Shown here: positions 55,301 to 64,000 of the stretch, one piece after another
Layout: each line of letters opens with the position of its first letter
How positions within the stretch are numbered: position 1 is the first letter of the stretch
From: Prevotella sp. oral taxon 475
GTDB taxonomy: Bacteria; Bacteroidota; Bacteroidia; Bacteroidales; Bacteroidaceae
NCBI RefSeq assembly: GCF_018127805.1
Contig: NZ_CP072334.1
Span: 593,501 to 657,500, forward strand
DNA length: 64,000 bases
Direction: 5' to 3'
Made by a program: the position numbers and the translations under genes
Notes under the pieces: model-generated
What the model saw: only the letters and a program-made list of their open reading frames with translations
Databases searched by the model: none
Told to the model about the DNA's origin: nothing

Positions 55301-55663
55301 TACGACAACCACTTCGTTGATTTGTCCGGCATCCTCTTCCAATGTGATTTTCATCGAGTGGGCGGCTGCCACTTTAACGGTTTTATAGCCCACATACGAG
55401 ATGCTGAGCCGCTCGCCGGGCTTTGCTGCGATGGAGAAATGTCCGTTAAGGTCGGACACCACACCGATGTTTTTTCCCGCAATGGTGATGGTTGCACCCG
55501 TGATGGGGTCGCCCTGACGGTCGGTGATCACGCCCGAGAGTTTCTGTTGGTCTTGTTGCTCGGCGACGTTCCGTGCTGTTCCCGTCACCGCCATCGTGCT
55601 CAATGGGGCGGAAGCTCCCACCCATACGGCGAGCATTGTGTAGAAACAATAAGATTTCTTCAT
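52379..55663 (-). CDS. SusC/RagA family TonB-dependent transporter
   Basis: The 1094-residue protein has a signal peptide, a carboxypeptidase-regulatory-like domain (KLSGVITDRQGDPITGATI, about residues 40-115), the segment INEVVVVGYGTQKK, a plug (ALQGITPGLTI, VKLRGSVG, PLILVDNV, YGTRAAWGVILITTKQG) and a barrel ending RTLSFGVQAVF. It is the first gene of a SusC/SusD pair. A TAAATTTG promoter element about 185 bases upstream gives a long leader. Confidence 0.95.
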   Translation of the reverse strand: MKKSYCFYTMLAVWVGASAPLSTMAVTGTARNVAEQQDQQKLSGVITDRQGDPITGATITIAGKNIGVVSDLNGHFSIAAKPGERLSISYVGYKTVKVAAAHSMKITLEEDAGQINEVVVVGYGTQKKVNLTGAVANVNVEEAIASRPITDVAKALQGITPGLTITNRIGGVGTESSVKLRGSVGSLSAEGGTAPLILVDNVEVPSLNLVNPDDIETISVLKDAASASIYGTRAAWGVILITTKQGAKNDKVRVSYSNNFAWNTPTKLPKVASASANADFIWQIMQREGVSQKSNIGYTIDADAVANIKKWEEKYGGMSQAELGEMQQGRDFELKNGKTYFYRSFDPIKEFTRKWTPQQNHNLSVTGGNKRTTYNISLSYLTQSGVMKFNTDQYDRYTLHSNITTAITDWWKVRTNVLLTRTNHDEPYRFTSGQYDAWFYLLRWPRWYPYADYQGKPFRSAVTDIKNGNRESLATTYVRANVGTEITPLKNLTVNFDYTFSYSNDAKKRNGGTVMAYNMFATAPFSSYQSIYGTTHDRVVQISRYTLQNIFKGYATYNMNINKDHALKLMAGFDAETREGLGHYSERRGLFNTSLTEIAMTGGDQYAFDSDDSFHKDFAAAGFFGRVNYDFLQRYLFEFNARYDGSSNFPTGKKFAFFPSFSAGWRASEEKFFAWAKPALSNLKLRGSWGTIGNQDVEAYSYLSTITSTASDWVVGGKEVLGLKSPTIHSGSLTWERVSTIDLGLEAGFFNNELNFTFDWYRRVTSDMHTNGETLPSTFGAKAPKINFGELTGTGLELGITYQHQFNNGLGVSLAASFSHVTEKITKFNSQSRDIDGNYKGKRLGEIWGYETDRLFQADDFKPDGTLKDGIPSQALYESGAFKFGPGDVKYKDLDGDGKITYGKNTVEHPGDQKVIGNYLPNYEYSFTLGATYKGFDFSAFFQGVGKRDFWAVGSLAIPSGGSGYMDAAFEHQMDYWTPTNTGAFYPRPANMAWNSNAKNFLRQTRYLANMAYLRCKNLTLGYTLPNDIVKKICLQSFRIYFSAENLFEFDSLNLPIDPETTTYRSDFKKEASWSFGRSYPFSRTLSFGVQAVF

Positions 55664-55847
55664 AAAGATATGATTGTTAAGTTGGAAATGTTAAGTAAAA
55701 AACTACGCCTGTCCCTCTGCCATTAGAGGGCATTTCATCTGTCTGTGCCTGGCAAGTCCTTTCTTTACGGGGTTAATAATATAGGATGGTTAAATCTCTT
55801 TCGCCCGCAGTTGCTGCGAGGCGTTTGTCAATAGGGTTGTCGCAAAT

Positions 55848-55855
55848 TTACCGAA
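55848..55855 (-). promoter_or_regulatory. TAAATTTG promoter element of the SusC/SusD pair
   Basis: The minus strand reads TAAATTTG followed by C, about 185 bases before the SusC ATG. The leader in between holds no clear fold that I can name. Confidence 0.5.
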
Positions 55856-56077
55856 AATTAATATACATAGACTTATTTTTGTGTTAAAAATCATTTAAAA
55901 CACAAGATTTAACATCCTCTTCGATCACGAAACAGATCGGCAGCGCAAAGCGTTGACCGGGCAAGGGAAGACTTTCTTCTCCTTCACCATTTCTCTCTGC
56001 CTCTTTATTTCTCTGGTTCTTTTTACTTACTCCTTCTCTTCTTTCTCCTTTCTCCTTTTCTCTTTCCTATTCCATCT

Positions 56078-56148
56078 CTTAGCTTTTACATGTCATTCTC
56101 TTAACTTTTGAGTCGCGTTTTCTTAGCTTTCAGCTCGCAAAAGCTTAG
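56078..56148. repeat. 22-bp CTTAGCTTTT repeat locus 4
   Basis: CTTAGCTTTT at 56078, CTTAACTTTT at 56100 and CTTAGCTTTC at 56122 are 22 bp apart, then AAAAGCTTAG at 56139 is inverted. A C/T-rich tract of about 100 bases (from 55975) comes before it. I see no gene in 55856-56366. Confidence 0.8.
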
Positions 56149-56333
56149 GTTTTGAAAGTTGATCTGTAAACGTTTGATTCTCAATGTTTTAGAAATCTGT
56201 TTTTGATGGATCATCTTTGCGGCAAGAAAAAGGCCATTCTCCGGACGGTAAGAAAGGAAAGGATGTCAGGATGGCTAACATGAAAAAATATCATTTGGAA
56301 GAGGATTTTGCCTGTTTTTTGAGGAGAAAAATC

Positions 56334-56341
56334 TACTTTTG
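56334..56341 (+). promoter_or_regulatory. TACTTTTG promoter element of the SemiSWEET gene
   Basis: TACTTTTG followed by C lies 25 bases before the ATG at 56367. A TTG lies 23 bases further upstream. Confidence 0.45.
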
Positions 56342-56366
56342 CATGTTTAATCATAGATGATGAGAG

Positions 56367-56627
56367 ATGAATAAAGAAAAATTTTTTGGTAATGTAGGTT
56401 GGATCGGTATGTGTACCTCCATCCTGATGTATGTGTTTTATTTTCCACAGATACAAGAAAACCTCAATGGCGACAAGGGTTCGTTCATCCAACCCTTTAT
56501 GGCAGGTGTCAATTGCACGCTGTGGGTGTGCTACGGCTTGTTTAAAGAGAAGCGCGATTTCCCCTTGGTGCTGGCCAATGCGCCTGGTGTGATTTTTGGT
56601 TTCTTCGCTGCATTCACGGCGTTGTAG
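56367..56627 (+). CDS. SemiSWEET-type sugar transporter
   Basis: The 86-residue protein has three membrane segments of the SWEET/PQ-loop kind, with the motif YFPQI at about residues 25-29 and the Asn/Trp positions in GVNCTLWVCYGL. SemiSWEETs form dimers that let sugars cross the inner membrane by facilitated diffusion. Start and length are normal. The gene stands alone, has its own promoter element and ends at a strong terminator. Confidence 0.92.
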   Translation: MNKEKFFGNVGWIGMCTSILMYVFYFPQIQENLNGDKGSFIQPFMAGVNCTLWVCYGLFKEKRDFPLVLANAPGVIFGFFAAFTAL

Positions 56628-56694
56628 GTGGATGCTGGGGTGATCCATCCTGCGATTCAGAACAACTCTTTCAGGTTTCAAGCCTGCAACAACC

Positions 56695-56740
56695 AAGCGG
56701 AGGATGTGCCAACAGGCGCATCCTCCGCTTCTTTCTTTCT
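56695..56740 (+). terminator. Terminator after the SemiSWEET gene
   Basis: AAGCGGAGGATGTGCC (56695-56710) pairs with GGCGCATCCTCCGCTT (56715-56730) around AACA with one G-T pair, followed by CTTTCTTTCTTT. It lies between convergent genes. Confidence 0.85.
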
Positions 56741-56757
56741 CCGCTGTATCTCTTTTC

Positions 56758-57594
56758 TTATTTCCGGGTGTGAAAATTCACCAGTCCGGGCAGCACGTCT
56801 GCCTCTATTCGGGCGGGCTGGAAGCTGAATTCGCGACACACTTCGCACAGTAAGTCGGCATAGTTGAGGGCGATGTTGCCCGTGAAATAAACGGGTTGCT
56901 GCCGGAAATCGTATTGTGTGAGGTTGCGTTGGATGAAGCTGCGAAAGCTCTCGGTCACCAACTGGTGCACATAAGGCTGACGTTGCCTGCCGCAAAGGAA
57001 CATCGCCACGGAGGAGAGATAGTAGTGGGGGAGGGGTGTGTTGTAAACCGTTTCCATCACTTCGGCGGGTGTTGTGTTCTGCTGATATAGGAAATCGATC
57101 AGCAAATCTTCGGGGGCCAGCCGCTTCAAGACATCCGAGAGAAAGGCTTTTCCGATGGCCGAACCGCTGCCTTCGTCGCCTAAGATGAAGCCGCCGGGCT
57201 GAACGTTCTTCGCAATCTTCTCTCCGTCGTAGTAGCAAGAGTTCGATCCTGTGTCGAGAATACAGGCAATACCGGGTGTCTCGATGCACAGTCCGCGAGC
57301 CGCCGCCAGCAAGTCGCTCTCCACCATCACAGGTGTTTTGAACTGAGAGGTGAGCGAGAGCGACACAATTTTCTTCTTCGAGTCGTTGCTACAGCCCGCT
57401 CCGTAGTAGTAAATCCGCTGTAGCTTGCGGTGAAAACAGGTCTCGGGCAGACCCAGACGCACGCTTCGACTGATTTCTTTTCGGGTTTGAAAGTAGGGGT
57501 TGAGTCCTTCTGTTCTTTCTTTTTCAACGATTTCTCCGTCTTCTACAAACACCCAGTCGGTGTATCGAGAACCGCTTACGGCTATAAGTATCAT
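56758..57594 (-). CDS. BadF/BadG-type ATPase, N-acetylglucosamine kinase-like
   Basis: The 278-residue protein belongs to the actin-like ATPase fold: GSRYTDWVF at the start (phosphate 1 region), LDTGSNSCYYDG near the middle (phosphate 2) and GGFILGDEGSGSAIGKAFL. This pattern is that of the eukaryote-like N-acetylglucosamine kinase group. The sugar is not proven. I chose the ATG at 57594 because MILIAVSGSRYTDW is the usual opening. It lies 128 bases after the MutS-like gene on the same strand. Confidence 0.85.
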   Translation of the reverse strand: MILIAVSGSRYTDWVFVEDGEIVEKERTEGLNPYFQTRKEISRSVRLGLPETCFHRKLQRIYYYGAGCSNDSKKKIVSLSLTSQFKTPVMVESDLLAAARGLCIETPGIACILDTGSNSCYYDGEKIAKNVQPGGFILGDEGSGSAIGKAFLSDVLKRLAPEDLLIDFLYQQNTTPAEVMETVYNTPLPHYYLSSVAMFLCGRQRQPYVHQLVTESFRSFIQRNLTQYDFRQQPVYFTGNIALNYADLLCEVCREFSFQPARIEADVLPGLVNFHTRK

Positions 57595-57722
57595 GATGGT
57601 GTGAGGATTTTCTTTGTGAGGCTTGTTGTTCAAGCTATATATAAATAGGTGAAACTTCTCCGTTTTCTGCAAATAGGGCACTCTCTGCCTGTGTGTGTCT
57701 TGACCGATGAGCTGTCCTGGGC

Positions 57723-59531
57723 TCAGGCGTTGTCTTGCAGAATCTGTTTGAGGAGGAAGGTGGCGTTCTGATTTTGCGCCACGCCCCGACGGATTTTGTA
57801 GCTGTAGGTGACGTCGTCGCCCAGCTCAATTTCAAAACAATAGTTGGTGAAAGGACTGCCGGGAGCATCTTCCAACTTAGAAAGTTCGAGGTCGTGCGTG
57901 GCAATGAGTCCGCTCACGGGCTGTTTCGCGATGGTTTCGAGAAAGAGCCGAGAGCCGTTGAGCTTGTCGAGCGAGTTGGTGCCTTTGAGAATTTCGTCGA
58001 GAATAATCAAGGTGTAGCAGTGCCGACGGCAAAAGGAGAGCAACTGTTCGAGCCGAAGCAGTTCGGCGTTGAAGTAGGAAATGCCGTGGGTGAGGTCGTC
58101 GCTGGTGCGCATACTGCTGAATAGCTGAAAACAAGATACCTGCATCCGACGCGCAAACACAGACAGACCGGCCATCGCCAACACGTAGTTCACTCCTACC
58201 GAACGTAGAAAAGTGCTTTTGCCAGCCATGTTCGCACCCGTTATGATCTGATATTCGGCATGCCCCAAGCTGAAGTCGTTGCGAACGGCTTGGGGTCCGA
58301 GGAAGGGGTGATACAGTTGTTCGGCATGATAGAAAATGCCGTCTGTACCGACGATTTCGGCCTCTACAGCTTCGGGATGATTGAAACGGAAGGTGGCCAT
58401 CGACACGTTGGCGTCTATTTCGCTCACTGCATCCACCCACTGAGCGATCTTTTCCATGTAGGATTGTTGCCATTTGAGAAAATTGCGCACCAGGAAAAAG
58501 TCGCTCAGAAACAAGGTGTTGGAAAGCATCAGTCCCAAGATGTTGCCACGACGATCTAACGTGTCGAGGATTTTCTCCAGGCGGTTGAACGATTCGAGAG
58601 CACCCTTCAGAGTCTCTGTTGCCTGAAGGGTGAGCGTAGCCTTGAAATCTTCGTCTGCCAATAGACGCAGAATGTGGATGTAGGCTTTCAGCTCTGGATG
58701 TAGCACACCCACGCATTGATTCACCATCCGAAGCGATTTCGCGCAGACAAGAAGGGCTCCGAAAAAGTGGATCGTTCCCCACCAGATGGGAATTTGCGCG
58801 CTGAACGACGTGAAGATGGATAGGGTAAGCGAAACAAAAAAGCCCGCTATCGAGGCACAGACGAGTGCAACCTGCAGACGATGGGCGGCAAATTGCGGGA
58901 TGGAAATGGTTTTGGCTTCGGCTAAGGCGGCGAGAATGCGTCGAGTGTCGATGCCTCCTGTCACGCGCCTACCCTCGGCAAGAAAAGCCATTCGCCAGGT
59001 TTCTTTCTGGGATAGTTCGTCGATGGCCTGCCGTCGCAGTGCAACCAGTTCCTGGGGCCTTGTCTCGTCGGCAGGCAGGAGGGTGAGACGACGGGCCAAT
59101 CGGTCGCTTCCACCACGACTCACGGTGCGATTGATGCGCTGAAAGAGCGATTTCGGACCGAAAATATCCAGGTCGTGGGCAAAGGGATGATGACTATCGG
59201 CATAGATGGAACCGTCGCCAAAGTCCTCAAAAAAACCTGTTAGATAGTCGAACTCAGCTTGATAAGTCTGCCGGAGCCGGTCGAGTGCATCGGTCTTTTC
59301 ATCGTTCTTCACGTCGAAACGCCGCACAACGAGGTAGGCCAGCAGGCAGATCGCTGAGACATACAGCGTCCATCCGCCATTTTCTATCAAAGTATAAAGA
59401 ATCACAAAACCCACCAAGGCAAGGAAAAAGACGATTTCGCCGATCACGAAAAGTCTATTCCGACGTTTCAAAATCGAAATCTCGGCAGTTAGTTTCTCAA
59501 TGTGGGTGTGGTAAAATGCGGGTAAATTCAT
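57723..59531 (-). CDS. Membrane-anchored MutS-like ATPase
   Basis: The 602-residue protein has two or three membrane segments near the N-terminus (about residues 28-70) and more near the middle (about 215-260), then a MutS-type ATPase domain. This carries Walker A ITGANMAGKST, the DDLTHGISYFNAELLRLE signature, Walker B LIILDEILKGTNS and the ATHDLELSKLE loop. It lacks the MutS mismatch-binding domain I and the connector, so it is not a normal mismatch repair protein. The function of these membrane forms is unknown. Confidence 0.88.
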   Translation of the reverse strand: MNLPAFYHTHIEKLTAEISILKRRNRLFVIGEIVFFLALVGFVILYTLIENGGWTLYVSAICLLAYLVVRRFDVKNDEKTDALDRLRQTYQAEFDYLTGFFEDFGDGSIYADSHHPFAHDLDIFGPKSLFQRINRTVSRGGSDRLARRLTLLPADETRPQELVALRRQAIDELSQKETWRMAFLAEGRRVTGGIDTRRILAALAEAKTISIPQFAAHRLQVALVCASIAGFFVSLTLSIFTSFSAQIPIWWGTIHFFGALLVCAKSLRMVNQCVGVLHPELKAYIHILRLLADEDFKATLTLQATETLKGALESFNRLEKILDTLDRRGNILGLMLSNTLFLSDFFLVRNFLKWQQSYMEKIAQWVDAVSEIDANVSMATFRFNHPEAVEAEIVGTDGIFYHAEQLYHPFLGPQAVRNDFSLGHAEYQIITGANMAGKSTFLRSVGVNYVLAMAGLSVFARRMQVSCFQLFSSMRTSDDLTHGISYFNAELLRLEQLLSFCRRHCYTLIILDEILKGTNSLDKLNGSRLFLETIAKQPVSGLIATHDLELSKLEDAPGSPFTNYCFEIELGDDVTYSYKIRRGVAQNQNATFLLKQILQDNA

Positions 59532-59889
59532 AACCGTTTGCGCGTGTCTCGAGATGGAATAAAGATGTTGTGAAAGCTTTGTTTCTAATGATGGGTTGAT
59601 GTTTTCAGGCCTTTCTGTATCGAAATGAGTTCTTCTGTCGACAAAAATTCGGCGTTATCGGTCACTCTGATCACTCATAGATGTGCATTCTTGCATGCAA
59701 ACAAGGATAGGCTCCTGCTCAACCAGGTTGCGATATATGGGAGGATGGATGTCGAATTTTTGACTTGTGACAATTTGCATAACCCTTTCTTTTTGAAGTT
59801 CTTTATACAAAGATAGACGTTTTGTCGTTCATCAGCAAACTTTTCTCCCTTTTTCTTTGTCTCTGATCCTTTACCACTGATTCCCGTTT

Positions 59890-59960
59890 CTTATCTTTTG
59901 CCGTTTGTTTTCTTATCTTTTGCCTGTCGTTTTCTTATCTTTTGGCGTGTAAAAGCTAAG
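59890..59960. repeat. 22-bp repeat locus 5, CTTATCTTTT variant
   Basis: CTTATCTTTT starts at 59890, 59912 and 59934, an exact 22-bp period, and the inverted AAAAGCTAAG is at 59951. The direct units here carry T where the other loci have G. The 59532-60327 stretch holds this repeat, a G/T-rich part and no gene that I can support. Confidence 0.8.
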
Positions 59961-60327
59961 AGATGGCAGGGTGTTTTGTAAGGTGTTGATGATGAGAGGG
60001 TTATGTAGTGTGTTTTCATTCAGGTTTTGAGGTGTGGAGAAGGAGGTTTTCAGTAGCGGAGATGATGGCGTTGAGCGGTGGGAAAGAAGGTGTTTGGGTT
60101 GATGGTTGAAGATTTTCGCGGTGTTTTTTTCTGGATGGAAGTTTGGTGATTGATTGTCGACTTTCCTGGATGGTGTGGTTTGCTGGTTGCTGAATCTGTG
60201 TTGATCGATTTTTCATGTCCTTCTTTTGGTTGTATAATATATATAAGGTGTATGTTGTTCTTTTGGTCTTATGTTGTAAATAATTATAAAAACATAGATA
60301 GTTATAAAATATTTTCTTTGTGTTTTC

Positions 60328-60358
60328 TTGTGTGTGGTTGTTTTTTGTTTTACCTTTG
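60328..60358 (+). promoter_or_regulatory. TTG-N20-TACCTTTG promoter of the rRNA operon
   Basis: TTG at 60328-60330, a 20-base spacer and TACCTTTG at 60351-60358 lie about 240 bases before 16S. An A/T-rich stretch just upstream (60260-60315) may act as an UP-type element. Confidence 0.75.
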
Positions 60359-60600
60359 CATCCGCTTTCGGGTTATTTTTTAGCTTTGGGAGCGTATTGA
60401 AAAGAGTTCATTGAAAGTATTGATAGACAGTAGTAGTACAAGAGCGGGTGACGCCTTTTGAGGTGTTACTTTATATGGACGATGAGACCTGGGTGCTTAA
60501 TTAGCATCTTTTTGATAAAGCGATGTGAGTTGTAAGACTTTTATTGTTTTATAGGTATAGTCCAATCGGGAAATGCATTTTAAATGCGAACGTCATTTTT

Positions 60601-62130
<1,530 letters not shown>

Positions 62131-62267
62131 CTGGATGGGCTTACCTTCATCTTTTTTGAGATGGTTTTGGGTTTTGTTTGTTCTTAGCTCTTGTGCCTCT
62201 ACTATTGTCTTTCTTTCCCGATAGGTTCCTCAGAGTCTTTAGGTTATAGATTTTGTTAAGCCTCCTG

Positions 62268-62341
62268 AGTCCTATAGCTCAGTTGGTTAGAGCGCCACAC
62301 TGATAATGTGGAGGTCGGCAGTTCAAGTCTGCCTGGGACTA
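62268..62341 (+). tRNA. tRNA-Ile (GAT anticodon)
   Basis: The acceptor arms AGTCCTA and TGGGACT pair, with A as discriminator. The anticodon loop is CTGATAA with GAT in the middle. It lies in the 16S-23S spacer, its usual place. Confidence 0.96.
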
Positions 62342-62450
62342 CATCTGATTTGATAGAGTGATGTTTGAGGGTGGTAAGTTTACCTGAGCGTATACCTTTT
62401 ATATGTAGGAGGTAAGTGAAGGAACCTTGGATTAGGAATCCCTATTTTTA

Positions 62451-62524
62451 GGGGGATTAGCTCAGCTGGCTAGAGCACCTGCTTTGCAAGCAGGGGGTCA
62501 ACGGTTCGAATCCGTTATTCTCCA
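62451..62524 (+). tRNA. tRNA-Ala (TGC anticodon)
   Basis: The acceptor arms GGGGGAT and ATTCTCC pair with two G-T pairs. The anticodon loop is TTTGCAA with TGC. It follows tRNA-Ile in the rRNA spacer. Confidence 0.96.
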
Positions 62525-62672
62525 CTTTGCGATGTGTATATATCGCATGAGTTCTTTGGCATATTGATACAAGCAAGACTGCATGAATAGACGAGGCAAA
62601 TGATTGCCTATAATAGATGATGTAGCTGAAGTATGGGTATCTATCTTGATTTTATTTAAGGTAGTACTTTTT

Positions 62673-64000
62673 AAAGAAGCGAGATAAGGGCGCATGGCGG
62701 ATGCCTAGGCTCACAGAGGCGATGAAGGACGTGATAAGCTGCGATAAGCTGCGTGTAGGTGCAAATAGCCATTGATACGCAGATTTCCGAATGGGACAAC
62801 CCACCTGTTAGAAGGACAGGTATCACTGCAAAGGTAGTGAGGCAAACCGGGGGAACTGAAACATCTTAGTACCCCGAGGAAAAGAAAATAATTAAATGAT
62901 TCCCTTAGTAGTGGCGAGCGAAGTGGGAAAAGCCCAAACCGGTGTTGTATTTTTGCAATGCCGGGGTAGTAGGACCGCGTTGTTGTACTTATTTGTTGAG
63001 AAGAACTCTTTGGAAAGAGAGATCATAGAGGGTGATAATCCCGTATTCGAAGACAATTAAGACATAGCGGTATCCTGAGTAGCGCGGGACACGAGAAATC
63101 CTGTGTGAATCTGCCGGGACCATCCGGTAAGGCTAAATACTCCTGTGAGACCGATAGTGAAATAGTACCGTGAGGGAAAGGTGAAAAGCACCCCAATGAG
63201 GGGAGTGAAATAGTTCCTGAAACCATGCGCCTACAAGCGGTCGGAGCTGCTTTTAGCAGTGACGGCGTGCCTTTTGCATAATGAACCTACGAGTTACCGT
63301 TACCAGCAAGGTTAAGAGTCATGAGACTTGAATCCGTAGTGGAAGCGAGCCTGAATAGGGCGTTTAAGTTGGTAGTGGTAGACGCGAAACCAAGTGATCT
63401 ACACATGTCCAGGATGAAGTCCCGGTAACGCGGGATGGAGGTCCGAACGGATAAGCGTTGAAAAGCTTCCCGATGAGATGTGTGTAGGAGTGAAAGGCCA
63501 ATCAAACTTGGAGATAGCTCGTACTCCCCGAAAGGCATTTAGGTGCCGCGTGCAGTGTTCTCCTCAGGAGGTAGAGCGACCGATAGGTCAAGAGGGCTTC
63601 ACCGCCTATCGCGACCTGACGAACTCCGAATGCCTGTGGACAGAAGCTGTGCAGTAAGGGGGCGGGTGCTAAGGTCCGTCCCCGAGAGGAGAAGAATCCG
63701 GACCGCCGTCTAAGGTCCCGAAGTTTTGCCTAAGTTAGTCTAACGAAGTATGTTCCCGGTGACAGCCAGGATGTTGGCTTGGAAGCAGCCATTCATTCAA
63801 AGAGTGCGTAACAGCTCACTGGTCGAGGGGACGTGCATGGATAATAATCGGGTATAAGGCAAACACCGAAGACGCGGGATAGTAATGTAAATTAAAAGTA
63901 TCGGTAGGGGAGCATTCCATGTGCGTAGAATGCGAGGGGTGACCCTTTCTGGAGCGCATGGAAAAGCAAATGTAGGTATAAGTAACGATAAGGAGGGTAA
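62673..64000 (+). rRNA. 23S ribosomal RNA (partial)
   Basis: The sequence from AAGCGAGATAAGGGCGCATG onward matches the 5' part of 23S, with GATGCCTAGGC, GTGAAAAGCACCCC and the AGTAGTGGCGAGCGA region. It runs off the right edge after about 1330 bases. The exact first base is judged by comparison with the E. coli start. Confidence 0.95.

Overview
The window comes from a Bacteroidota genome, most likely Prevotella in the broad sense. The 16S start, the paired SusC/SusD genes, the type IX secretion genes porU and porV, the gene order DUF177-rpmF-fabH-era-der and the many TAnnTTTG promoter elements all fit. I cannot name the species from sequence alone. The backbone has moderate to high GC. One block at about 25.2-35.0 kb is visibly richer in A and T and holds the insertion sequences.

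Layout. 1-215 is the tail of a GH2 beta-galactosidase. 526-4568 (minus) is a housekeeping operon: DUF177 protein, L32, FabH, Era, Der. 4978-9842 (minus) is an FMN-binding protein with a SusC/SusD pair. 9941-16216 has a metal and redox theme: Mrp Fe-S carrier, secreted HMA protein, TonB receptor with a structured leader, a small Cys/His membrane protein, and a plus-strand FMN/4Fe-4S membrane protein. 16471-24897 is a five-gene RagA/RagB-type operon with a zinc metallopeptidase, a DUF4302 lipoprotein and a BACON lipoprotein. 25238-33505 is a mosaic of IS5, IS982 and IS256 elements and their remains, carrying GH5, a small Cys-rich secreted protein, a small membrane protein, a J-domain membrane protein and a DUF389 protein. 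33614-34932 is a GHKL ATPase plus STAS-like DUF4325 pair. 35169-42993 holds an EamA transporter, purL, a half-size chromate transporter, an ABC exporter and an FAH-family enzyme. 43241-48695 is porU, porV, ispF. Then come tRNA-Gln, a two-gene membrane-protein unit, another SusC/SusD pair (minus), a SemiSWEET, a BadF-type kinase and a membrane-anchored MutS-like ATPase. The window closes with an rRNA operon: 16S, tRNA-Ile, tRNA-Ala and a partial 23S.

The most unusual content is in the intergenic repeats. Two tandem arrays, at 39887-40106 and 43052-43231, both have a period of 41 bp. Each unit is a palindromic core plus an A-rich spacer. The core sequence differs between the arrays, but the spacer and its phase are shared. 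The porU start codon lies inside a spacer of the second array, at the phase where ATG recurs in the first. A separate family with a 22-bp period (CTTAGCTTTT units, often closed by the inverted AAAAGCTAAG) occurs at five intergenic places, and another 22-bp palindromic array (GAGGTSACCTC) follows the BACON operon.

Positions, periods and complementarity were read directly from the sequence. Family names come from motif recognition without database searches.
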